A DNA stretch of 26,714 nt from Gnetum montanum (Eukaryota; Streptophyta; Gnetopsida; Gnetales; Gnetaceae). The stretch is from positions 333,738-360,451 of the forward strand of contig MNCI01003306.1 in the NCBI GenBank assembly GCA_015680685.1. The letters are read 5' to 3'. The notes under the pieces were generated by a model that did no database searches, was not told the origin of the DNA, and was given only the letters and a program-made list of their open reading frames with translations. Shown piece after piece: positions 17,247-26,632 of this stretch. The translations under genes and the position numbers were made by a program. Position 1 is the first letter of the stretch, and every line of letters starts with the position of its first letter.

Positions 17247-20081
17247 ATGGCACCAAGACTTAAGCATCCGTAGGAAGGAGGATCATCCCAACTAAGGGAC
17301 AAGCAGCCTAGAGCTGGAAGGGACCAACAGCAAGAACAACCCCAAGAGCGGGTAACTAAAACTCATGGAATGGGACCTCTTCAAGATGAGCTCGAAGTGG
17401 AATCTATCCATTAGATTCTCTAAGCTAAAATAGAGCAATCCCAATGGGATGAAGCATGAGGACTAAGGCCAAGCCTTGAGGTCACTTTTATGGATGCCTG
17501 CCTAATTCATTCTAAGAAAATTCAACATTTGATTCTCCAAAAGCTGAACTTTAAAACCTTCTTAGACTTTGCCATAGAAGATGTTAGAACTCAATTGCAA
17601 AGCTCTCCCATGTCACCCATCATCACTTCCAATGAGGATTGGTACATGGAAGAGACCTATCTTTTCTAGAACAATGGGTAGCCTAATGCCATTGTGAAGA
17701 TCAAGGACATTAGTGTGTCCTACTTGGTGGAGGCCATCTCTTAGGCCCTTGATTTGCCTGAAATTGGGACTAATGTAGCAGAGATCTCAATGTAAGTGGA
17801 CCCAGAGGTGGAAAAGGAGTGGATCTAGTAGTGCTATCTATTGGACCACAAAGAGTATGCTACACTCACAATAGTAGAATGTGCCTATTTCAAGATAGTA
17901 GCCTACCACCTCAACCCAACAGTGAGGCCAAGTAAGGTGATAGCCATTTCTACTTATGCATGTGTTGCTATGAGCAAAAAATTCCCTATGAACCTCCCGT
18001 AGCTGATCTATCTAGAGATAGAGAAGCACTTTAAGGAGAACGAGCATGAAAGGAAGGCACTCCCCTTTCTATGCCTAATCCAAAAACTATGCAAAAGGGG
18101 AGGAATAGCCCACTATTCCAACAATACACTCAGACATGCTCCTACCACCTCTTGGGAAGAAATGATTAAGGACAAGGTCCCTACCACAATGAAAGAATAG
18201 AAGTAGCCACCACCGCCACCCACTCATGAAACAATGTTAGAGGCTTTTGCTACAATGGAGTGCATGCAAAAGCTCCATGAGCAACTTTTGCACTAGTAGC
18301 AAGTTTGTCTGAGTGGTGACTTGTTTGTTTATCAACCAACCCTTAGTCACTTGAATGAGGTAACTAGTACTATAAGCTAGTTTGAGGACATGGTTCCAAC
18401 TTTCTTTTCCCAAAGAATGCATACACATACACACTCGAATCCTAGTGCCTAAGAGGTAACAATGTCCATTCCAAGATAGTAGTAATTTCTAGAAATCTTT
18501 GGAAATGTTGCTACCTTCTCTGTGTGCTTGGAGGAAGGTGATGGGGCAACTATCTTGGTGATGCAGCACTAAGGACAAGAAATGATGGCCAAGGTGCTAG
18601 TTGACAAAGTGGAGGAATCCCCCAATGTTCCTGTGACATCTATGCCAAATAGTGTTGTACTCACAAATTTGCAAACATCTGCAAGGGCACCAAGTGAGAG
18701 ATTCAATGTAACCTAGCACAAGGAGTTGCTAGAATGACTAGTGGGAACATGAAAACCAATTCTAAAGGTCTTTGATCTTCCAGATGACATCATTACTATC
18801 CAATCAATGTTGTTGGAGGCTAAGGGCAAGTACCTCATTACCAATGCTCAACTTGAGGTAGCCATAAAGCAAAATTGATGCTTGGCTGCTAAAGTTGCAA
18901 AGCTAAGAGCCCACCTCTATAATCCCACTATACTTGACCAAGGTATAACCAGGGATGAAGCTTTTAGTAGCTTCATTCTAAACTTCAAGAAGCTAAGTAT
19001 GCCAAGGAGTTGGCAACCTTTGACTAGTTCTTAGCAAATGCCACTATCTACAACATTTAGAAGGACTTGTCAAAGGTTCGCTAGGAGAATGCCATTTTGA
19101 CCAAGGACAATCATCACCTACACAATGTTAAGCTTCATAAAGAGCAAATGGTTGAATATATGAGATAAAAATAGGAGTATCTTGCCAAGGTAACCATGGA
19201 TTTGAGAAGGTTAGTAGCAAAAAATCGTAATCTCTCAATGGAGAAGGTCTATGCCATTCGCTAGAAATCTACAATTGGACTTGTTGCCTAGAAGAACAAG
19301 GTCCTTAAATTCAAAAGGGTCAAAAACCACTACAATCACCAAGTCAACTTACAAAAGGAAATCAATGAAAAACATATCCAACTAGAAAAGACAAATGTGA
19401 ATAAGGTTCTCTAGCAACTCCAACAAGAAGGTGATGTATGGCAACCCATCTTTGAGAGACTCAATGAGTGCAATAAGGTAGAGATCCATCTCAAGAAGTT
19501 GTAGATTAAGGAGATGATAGAACACATGGAGCTTACCAACCTTCAATATGCAAATGACAATGCTGACTACCGAAAGACCAAGGTCAAAATTGGAGAAGCA
19601 TGTGGCCAACTCATACTTGTTGTATGAAGCCAAGTTCAAGCATCATAAGGATACCAAGCATAAGCTAGAAATGATAAATTTTGAACTTGAAGTTCTCAAA
19701 ACATGTTTCACTGATTAGATATCAACTACTTAGAACCTAGCCCATAGGATGAATGACTACAAGAAATTGCAAAACGTTGTCAAGACATTCAATGTTGAAC
19801 ACAAAAAATTCATAGCCTGGTTTGTTAATGTGAAGGACATGTTCCTTGCAATGCCCTATCCATGGGATATTCCTGTACTAACCCATATTGGTGATGCTAC
19901 ATGAACCATGTACGATTCCTAAAGTAAGGAGGAGAAGATGAAAGCATTGTTGGATGATTTTTGTCTTCCACCAACAATCGCATCTATAGCTAGGCTACAA
20001 TAACCATAACAGCCACATGCACCGAAGATAGGAGAAGGTCCTTTGGCAGCCTATGAGCCTCCACCACATGGGACCGTTTGA
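17247..20081 (+). pseudogene. Decayed extra ORF of copy 1, about 944 codons, sense strand between pol and 3' LTR
   Basis: Reading from ATG 17247, one frame gives protein-like sequence for about 1.7 kb. A shift near 18970 is undone by a second shift near 19625, and the frame returns to the original phase until TGA at 20079-20081. About 40 stops interrupt it: about 26 TAG, 9 TAA and 5 TGA. The first half contains KEYATLTIVECAYFKIVAYH, LNPTVRPSKVIAISTYA, LIYLEIEKHF and LPFLCLIQKLCKRGGI. This order weakly resembles the 'putative plant transposon protein' domain found in Athila-type elements. A Pro-rich spacer follows (near 18200), then a long Lys/Glu/Gln/Leu-rich part (about 18990-19700) likely to be coiled coil. 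No signal peptide or transmembrane segment is evident, so an envelope-like protein is not supported. The function is unknown. The homologous place in copy 2 is a deletion. Confidence 0.7.
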
Positions 20082-20310
20082 TTTTCTTCTTCTTCTTCAA
20101 GCTAGCAACGGAGTTGTGCTGTCAATTTTTGTCATGGTGTTCAATTTTGTTGTCATGAACACCAACTTTTGTAAAAATTGTAAATCCATACACTTAGGCA
20201 CTTAGCGTTAATTTGAGTCAATTTGTGTGTCAGTCAATTAGTCAATAATCCCATACCTTCCCAAAATTTTATAAAGAACTTGTTCCTCCTTTTATTCACT
20301 CAAGGATTAT

Positions 20311-21619
20311 TGACACATTTCATGCCATTATATGGAGTAGGAATATGAAATCATCAGTTATGACAAGTTCATTTTGAAATATCAGGATAAAAGATTATGC
20401 ACTTGAGGAATATGATTAATGTTGCTTATTTAAGTTTTAGGAAAATAATTTATTTAGTGCTGCTATGACTATTATTTATTCATAAATGGGAGCATATGAT
20501 GGATTACCTTTCAGTTCTCAGTATCTTTGAGCTTTTAGGTCATAATGGATACACAGGTAATTAACATTTTCTTTGCTTAAGATTAAATCCATTATGAGCC
20601 TGTTACAAGGCTAATATGTTTAAGTTCTAGTGAGAACAATTGAATAGAGATGTGTAATCCATGACTAGAATATTAAAAGACTTGACAATCTAAAGTTTGA
20701 GGAAAGTATTGAAGAGATACTATAAAGAACCCTTTGTAATGAATTACTATATTGCTGCTCTAGAAGATGGATAAATAATTGAACAAGGAAATAATTAAGC
20801 TCAGCTATTTTTAATAGAATAGTATTTTAAGCAGCAAAAAAAATCAGAAGTACTTTTGGATAGCATTAATTACAAGTATTATTGAGTGTGATGGATTACA
20901 TGAAGAATTGCAAAAATTCTTACGAGTTGCTACAAAGAAGTCATTAAACGAGGTTTTATATGCTAAAAGTAGAAATTTCTTGAAGGAAATTGAATCATTA
21001 TATGAAGTATCAATTGCAGATTGTGAAAGGAAAGTGCAGTATACAAAGTTTCTATTTTTTCTCAAGAAAAAACATATATTCACAAAGGCATTGTGAAACA
21101 AATGTTTAAAAAAGGGATAAATGAACACCCAAGCATACACCATGAACATAGCAAAGAATGAATAGAAATGTATGGAACGATAGGTGCTGTTAAATTAAGA
21201 ATATCATATGACCGCGTCCCAATACGAGAATATAACCTAAGAATTTTCAATCATTTTAAACAAGCTCATGGAGGTTAAATTATCTCTACATGAGAAATGA
21301 CCAATGATGTATACAAAGAAGGAAAAACTTTGCCTTTAAAAAACTATTCTATATATAAAATAAGCTTCACGATGAAATAAAGAAAACAAACAAAGGATTT
21401 TACTTAGAAGATAAAAGCAGAAAAAATAGAAAATTGGTGGAACATAAAACAAATCCAATTAAATTTTAATAAAAATGTTGGGTTATTGAAACCCTGGAAC
21501 ATTCTTAAACTCATGAAATAAAAAATAAAAACAAAATGACATAGCAATAATGGTATTAGCAAGATCAAATGATGTTGACGGCATTTAGAATTCATGCTTA
21601 TGAGAAGAAGACATTTTGC
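20311..21619. other. Unassigned AT-rich DNA with one weak open frame
   Basis: No similarity to the gypsy copies is visible. A forward frame is open from 20818 to 21096 (about 92 codons) and includes LHEELQKFLRVATKKS and FLKEIESLYEVSIADCERKV, which look protein-like, Lys/Glu-rich and helical. I recognise no family, there is no good start codon, and flanking frames are closed. It may be an exon or transposon fragment, or chance. Confidence 0.3.
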
Positions 21620-21744
21620 AAACAAATAAAATATCAATGTGCTTTTGTAATTATATAATTTGAGAATGATGTTAACCTTGGGGTTCATCCAATGATACTA
21701 AGAATTTTCACTAATCCTAGATAGTGCATGTTTCACAAAAAGAG
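21620..21744 (-). other. Leader of a reverse-strand element
   Basis: Read on the minus strand, the sequence after the PBS includes ATCATTGGATGAACCCCAAGG and AAATTATATAATTACAAAA. These align loosely with the copy 2 leader at 7090-7150. Past about 21620 the similarity is lost, and no gag is seen. Confidence 0.5.
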
Positions 21745-21762
21745 TCCTCAACAATGGCATCA
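21745..21762 (-). other. Primer-binding site of the reverse LTR (decayed tRNA-Asp type)
   Basis: On the minus strand it reads TGATGCCATTGTTGAGGA. Against the tRNA-Asp complement, six positions differ, all G-to-A or C-to-T. Confidence 0.7.
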
Positions 21763-21763
21763 A

Positions 21764-22592
21764 TGATGAGCAAAGAGGTAACCCTATGTCCAATCATACG
21801 AATCACAAAGTATTCACACACAATCTAGTCGAATTTCATGGACTCTATAATTTCCAATGCACTAGTTTTCTAGGAAGTAAACTTTACATTGAGGACATTC
21901 ATTGTCTTCCCAACTACACTTGTGAAGCTCAAGGGTATGATTTAAGTGTAATTAAGGCACATGATTTTTGTCATTTTATATTTTATGGTTTTGGTGCTTG
22001 AAATAAACAAGATAGAGAATAAAGTAATATAAAACCTACTTTAATCTAATGAGCTAACTACTATTCAACTAGTCCTAACATAAGTATCCGATCCCACCTG
22101 CCATACACATCCTAAACACATATAACATTGCTAGGTTACCAAGTGTTAAGTGTTGTTGGGATTACCAAATGTCATACACATGCTCGAAGCAGTTATACTT
22201 ATGTGTTTACCTAATTGCTATTTAGCTTATCTCCCTTAATTACTAGAAAACATTTAATAAAGAGTTGAAAACATTAAATGCGTGAATGAAACATTTAAAC
22301 TATCTAAAATGCTACAAGGTTTATTGAGTTTATCTTTATTGCCGCACACACTGTCATGTTTAGGTATAACAATGCTCGAATAAAGATCTGTATACTCAAT
22401 GACTCCTGCTGCAGGCACTCAGGAAAATATTCTAACTTTTGAATGGAAAAACTACAAAAGCTTTGCTACAACTATGACTGAATGATGCCTAAACACGGTG
22501 AGTTGGCACATATTTATAGGCAAGAACAAACCTTGCATCAACGAGGCCTAGTCAACAAAGCCTCGTTGACGCAGCTAATCCACGACTCATCA
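21764..22592 (-). repeat. Reverse-strand LTR of the same family (829 bp)
   Basis: On the minus strand it starts TGATGAGTCGTGG (22592) and ends CTCATCA (21764). TATAAATA is at 22511-22518 and AATAAA at 22335-22340, both read on the minus strand. The R-U5 landmarks of the family (AGTGCCTGCAG-like start, ACACTTGGTAACC, TTTGGTAATCCC) are present in order. It is followed by a PBS and leader, so it is the 5' LTR of a mostly deleted element, not a clean solo LTR. Its U3 lacks the 34-bp array of copy 2. Confidence 0.85.
22538..22569 (-). repeat. Inverted repeat in U3 of the reverse LTR
   Basis: TCAACGAGGC (22538-22547) and GCCTCGTTGA (22560-22569) are perfect reverse complements around a 12-base loop. 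Allowing one mismatch, the stem extends to 13 bp. It lies about 20 bp upstream of the TATA box of this LTR. Confidence 0.7.
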
Positions 22593-23596
22593 CTTGGCAA
22601 CCATAGCTTAGATTTCTAATAACTCCCTATGGAAGTTATAACTTGTAGCGTGATTATATTCTAAGATATTTATAGGGCCCATAACTTCTCATGATTATTG
22701 TAACTACCCTAAGGTCACTGTAAAAGGGCCTTAAGAGGTAGAATTGAAAAAAAGAAAGAGAGAAGATCTGGGGAAAAAGACATTTGGAGAATTATTGTAA
22801 GATGGCTTGCTAAAGACATCAATTTAGCTACTTTATTTTAATTTTGTAAGTTCATTTCTTCCTATTTTGTTTAAGTTAACTAGCTAATGGTTTAGATAGT
22901 ATCATGCTTAGCATTTAATTTTGGGATTTGTCCTAGGTTGCTCTTATATCTTTGTATTTGTGTAATGTTGGACTTCTATTAAGATTATCCATAGAAGAGC
23001 TCATGTTGTTGAAAGCCTCAAGAGTAATTTAATAGTATTGTATTAATAAAATTACCATGTTATGAGCATAGAAAATCTAGAAAATTCTTTGGTATTTTGA
23101 TGGGACTAAAATGGCTTCTTTATATTTAAAATTTATTGCTTTGGTATTTCAATCAAGAAATTGTCAAATTTTTTGAAAGCTCTGTTGAATGCAATCTTTG
23201 ACAACTATTTACTAGCCAAAATGGAAACTCATACTTTGCAGTTTATATAGCAATTTTTGGTAGTGTAATAAGATTGTCTTTATGAAATTTCTTTTTGAGC
23301 TCAGAAAATTTGAATAATTCATAGTTATTAAATTAGAAATTTCTTTATTATGAAGTGTTTACTCGTATTAATTTATCTTGCTTAAATATTTGAGGTTTTA
23401 CACAAATCTACTTTCTTTTCTTTTTCTTTCTAAGTCCATTGAATCTCGCTTTATTTCTAGTTTTATTGTGGAACTTTATCTCTAGGGGAAATTAGGAGTA
23501 TATTGGCAGAATTATGCTCAAATGTTTTTGTAAAATTTTGTTTGTTACAAGTAGGTATTATAGGGACCGTATAGACTAAGTGATTGATCAAAATAG
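22593..23596. other. Unassigned T-rich DNA
   Basis: About 1 kb without a coding frame or recognisable repeat. It is rich in T runs and has several TATA-like strings. It might be the leader or LTR of the element that supplied the gag fragment at 24151, but I see no matching second copy. Confidence 0.4.
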
Positions 23597-23892
23597 GAAC
23601 CTTCAACAACTCATAGTATTTGATAAAGTTTTCCGAATATATTTTATGATAGCTAATTATAATTTTTTACATAACCTAAGCATTTCAATATTTGCAATAG
23701 CAAACACACACTCACTTCTAGTAAGTTTCATAGCTATTGAGTTTATTTGGAGGTATACGGGCCTTGGTGTTGCCAGAGACCAACAAGCACCTAAACCCTA
23801 TTTGAAGAATACCTTCGATCTTGTGACTCCTAAAGTCACAAGACCGTGAGGCCCCCAACGTTGGCAGTCCAATCCCAAATTGTCACCAACAG
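23597..23892 (+). repeat. Direct repeat A flanking a gag fragment
   Basis: It starts GAACCTTCAACAACTC and matches repeat B (24848-25100) at roughly 85% over the first 212 bp, including TTATTTGGAGGTAT and GGCCTTGGTGTTGCC. About 50 bp present only here (23810-23860) contain a perfect 10-bp hairpin, TCTTGTGACT / AGTCACAAGA (23819-23828 and 23834-23843). Similarity resumes at GTTGGCAGT and CACCAACA. Confidence 0.75.
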
Positions 23893-24150
23893 TTCTTTGG
23901 ATACTAAAAGGAGGGATGAAATTTTGTCCTCTAAGTTCATAAGCCTGAAAGTCCTGACACACCAATAGTTCTTTATTGTAGAAAGGCTTAAGAAATTAGG
24001 TACTATTTTCAGTTCATGATCAAGAGGATTGTTAGTTTGGAAGATTTCAAAGGTTCAAAAGAAATTCTTGATTATAAGACTAATTATTCATCAAAAGAAG
24101 AATAGAAAAAGGTTCTTCAGTTTTGAACAATTACTGAGTTAAAAATCAAA

Positions 24151-24822
24151 ATGGTAAGAAGAGCACCCCTTCTATCTAGTTTATTAGTCTATAAAAAAAG
24201 ACTAGAGGAGTATAAGTATTCAATAATCAAAAGGAATTCTAATAGGATGGAAAATCCTTGGCAAAGAGTTACACCATTAGGATTTCAAAATAACAATGAT
24301 ATTCCTAAGGTAGTTTATAAATATTTGCTTGAACATTTTATTCCTGGAAAAGCTTACTTAGCTAAAGAATACATTCACATGTTTGAGTTAGCTTTGGCTC
24401 ATGCAAATATTCAACATCAAGATCAAGCTTGCAAATTTTTTGTAGCAAATTTAAAGGATATGGCTCAAATTTGGTATTCAAACTTACCAAGAAACAATAT
24501 CACAAGTTGGAATGACACGAAAAGTATTTTCTTAGCCAAATTTGGTAATTAATTAGATTAACAATAATTGTATTGTGGACTAGTATAAGCTAAGCAAAGA
24601 GTTAAAGAGTCAATTAGAGATTTCAACGTTAAGTTTCAAAGAATTTGTGGGCTCTTTCAAATACAATATAGACCATCAGATAAAATGCTTAGAGATACTT
24701 TTCTTAATGATTTCTTTGACTTTTTAACCATTCTTCCACAGGATATAACTCGTAGGTCAATCATAGACAAGGTGACAATATCTACAACAAAAGAAAGAAA
24801 AATAAATTTTAAAGGTATTTAG
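24151..24822 (+). pseudogene. gag: gag fragment of a different Ty3/gypsy family
   Basis: The first part is open for 133 codons (24151-24552) and contains DMAQIWYSNLPRNNITSWND followed by IFLAKFGN, the typical core of the plant retrotransposon gag domain. The same frame, after a cluster of TAA codons at 24550-24594, continues with RVKESIRDFNVKFQRICGLF and YRPSDKMLRDTFLND to a TAG at 24820-24822. That matches the usual second half of the domain. No zinc knuckle, protease or RT follows; repeat B begins 26 bp later. The sequence is clearly unlike the gag of copies 1 and 2. The ATG is a guess, because the frame has no clear upstream limit. Confidence 0.8.
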
Positions 24823-24847
24823 CACTGAATTTTGCTTGGCTCGTCAA

Positions 24848-25100
24848 GAACCTTCAACAACTCACAGTATTTGACAAAGTTAGTTGAATCTCTTTTATGA
24901 TAGCTGATTACAGTTTTATGCATAACCCAACCATTTCAATATTCACAACAACAAACACATACTCACATCTAGTACATTTCATAACTATTAATTTTATTTG
25001 GAGGTATCTAGGCCTTGGTGTTGCCAAAGACCAGCAAGCACCTAAATCCTATTCGGAGAAGCTTGTTGGTAGTTTGGTTCCAAACGGTCACCAACAAGGA
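24848..25100 (+). repeat. Direct repeat B flanking a gag fragment
   Basis: Partner of repeat A, 1251 bp downstream in the same orientation. It ends in a hairpin with arms CTTGTTGGT (25062-25070) and ACCAACAAG (25090-25098), and an inner stem GTTTGG / CCAAAC around a 2-base loop. Confidence 0.75.
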
Positions 25101-25126
25101 CAAGTTTTCATTCAGACATAGAGATA

Positions 25127-25662
25127 TGATGAGTCATCATCATTTATCTACGTTGTTGTGTGGTTTGTTGCATTTACATATATGCATCAACAAAATGTTG
25201 TGTTTTACCTATATAAGTGCATGCAACAGTTACATTTATGGCATCTAATCATTAGTTGCTAGCTGAACTCTTCATTTTTGTCTTCCTAGAGTTAGAATAT
25301 TTTCTAAGTGCCCATAGTAGGAGTTCAGAAGTTTATGGATCTTTATTCAAGCACTAATGTACTTGAGCACCTTAGTGTGAACGACAATAAAGACGAGCTT
25401 TCTTGATAAACCTTGTAGCACTTGGACTTAGCTTAATGTTTACTTCATGCATTCATTATTTAGGCAATTTGCTTTAATGCTTTTAAATAATTAATTCATA
25501 CAATTCATTAATGCACATAAGTACAACCACTTCGAGCGTATGTTAATGCTTGGTAATCCTAATTGCGTCTAACACTTAGTAACCAAGTAATGTTGCAATA
25601 TGTTCAAGATGTGTACAGAAAGTGGGAATGGATGCTTATGTTAGCATTAGTTAGTTACTAGG
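25127..25662 (+). repeat. Truncated forward LTR of the TGATGAG family
   Basis: It starts TGATGAGTCATCATC. A TATA box TATATAAG lies at 25210-25217 and AATAAA at 25386-25391. The TCTAAGTGCCCATAGTAGGAG and GTGTACAGAAAGTGGGAATGG blocks match the other LTRs. It stops at 25662, where the next LTR begins, so the last 300 bp or so are missing. U3 is only about 80 bp long. The upstream bases GAGATA are not a polypurine tract, so it is more likely a 5' LTR than a 3' LTR. Confidence 0.75.
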
Positions 25663-25673
25663 TGATCAGACAC

Positions 25674-25732
25674 GATATCGCATGCACCGCGATATCGCAT
25701 CGTCCCCTGTGATATCGCGTATGCGATATCGC
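25674..25732 (+). promoter_or_regulatory. Cluster of four GATATCGC motifs upstream of the TATA box
   Basis: GATATCGC occurs at 25674, 25691, 25711 and 25725. The copies starting at 25691 and 25725 are within the perfect palindrome GCGATATCGC, and the one at 25711 is followed by G. The cluster is 17 bp before the TATA box. A protein-binding array is a reasonable inference; no factor can be named. Confidence 0.7.
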
Positions 25733-26019
25733 AGTCTGCCGCTAAATCTATAAATAAGAGGCAACACTCCTCTCATTTCTCATCCTAGGCTAGAAGTAGG
25801 AAAACTTTGGCAGTTTGATCACTCCAGAGATAGAATATTTTCCATGTGCCCGTAGTAGGAGTCCCCAAGTGAACGGATCTTTATTCGAGCAGCTTTGTAC
25901 CTGAACGCAAGTTGTGTATGGCAATAAAGACAAGCTTTGTGGATAAACCTTGCAATGCATGGAATAGGTTTATTACATGTCATTTCATACCTATTATTTA
26001 TTACATGCATTAGCGCAGC

Positions 26020-26197
26020 ATGAGTACAACTTGATTACAAGCATTGACGAATGTGTACGGCTAATCAAGGAATCGGCTACTCATCGCGATTAGATTCTCT
26101 CACCCTTATCTCCTAGAACGTGGGATGAGTATGACTTGATTACGAGCATCTACGGATGTGTACGACTAGTCAAGGAATGGACTGCTCATCACGCTTA
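26020..26197 (+). repeat. Tandem duplication inside U5, about 105-bp period
   Basis: Two homologous stretches of about 73 bp start at 26020 and 26125. Both run ATGAGTA..ACTTGATTAC, then ATGTGTACG, TCAAGGAAT and CTCATC. The matching part of the copy 2 LTR has no such duplication. Confidence 0.75.
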
Positions 26198-26614
26198 GGC
26201 TAGTTAGGTGTCTCAGTATGACCACTTCGAGCACATGCGTTCCGTGTGGTGATCCTAGTAACAATTAGCATTTGGTAGCCACAGTTGCATAGTTCAAGGT
26301 GTGTACGGTAAGTGGGAACGGATGCTGACGCTAGTTAATTTAGACTTAGTCCTTAGTTAGAGTTATTTATTTTTCTCAACCCTTCGCTCTTAGCATAGAA
26401 GACATAAAACCATAAAAGACCAAAAAAATCATATACCTCGGACTTACTTAACCATACACCATGACAACAACAAGTAAGTCTGGGAAGACAACGAATGATT
26501 AACCCCAAGTGTTCCATGGGGCATTTAGGCATTTAGTCTGCGAAGTTCAATCAGATCGCGCGTGCTATGCTCGTTTCGTATGGTTGAGTGTAGGGGTACC
26601 TTGCCACTCATCAT

Positions 26615-26632
26615 TGGCGCCGTTACTGGGGA
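26615..26632 (+). other. Primer-binding site, tRNA-Asp type (nearly intact)
   Basis: TGGCGCCGTTACTGGGGA lies one base after the LTR end. It differs from the tRNA-Asp complement at two positions, one G-to-A and one C-to-T. Confidence 0.85.

Larger units (their letters stand above)
16498..20310 (+). mobile_element. Copy 1 (right part): 3' region with extra ORF, 3' LTR missing
   Basis: Across the insertion, copy 1 joins as CCTAC-TATGG-AAAGCACCC, matching CCTACTTTGGGGAGGACCC in copy 2 near 14712. The similarity continues with gaps to the internal polypurine motif, then to the extra ORF. It resumes after that ORF at 20085-20285, where copy 2 at 15270-15480 is matched. Copy 2 then runs into its polypurine tract and LTR, but copy 1 breaks off at about 20310 in unrelated sequence. 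Confidence 0.8.
25663..26613 (+). repeat. 5' LTR of another family member, running off the window
   Basis: It starts TGATCAGAC (one mismatch to the family terminus) and ends CTCATCA at 26607-26613. TATAAATA is at 25749-25756 and AATAAA at 25923-25928. The R-U5 blocks (ATTTTCCATGTGCCCGTAGTAGG, GTGTACGGTAAGTGGGAACGG) follow the copy 2 order. At 951 bp it has about the family length. A nearly intact PBS and leader follow, so this is a 5' LTR whose body lies beyond the window. It is less decayed than the other copies. Confidence 0.85.

Noticed and set aside
17247-20081. Alternative genetic code with TAG read as Gln
   Set aside because: TAG is the main in-frame stop, but TAA and TGA also occur, two frameshifts are present, and the neighbouring element has lost catalytic residues. 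Methylation-driven decay explains this better.
17247-20081. Envelope-like protein
   Set aside because: No signal peptide, no transmembrane segment and no Cys-rich ectodomain pattern can be seen; the C-terminal half is coiled-coil-like.
25062-25098. Helitron 3' hairpin
   Set aside because: No CTRR terminus follows the hairpin and no TC start was found upstream.
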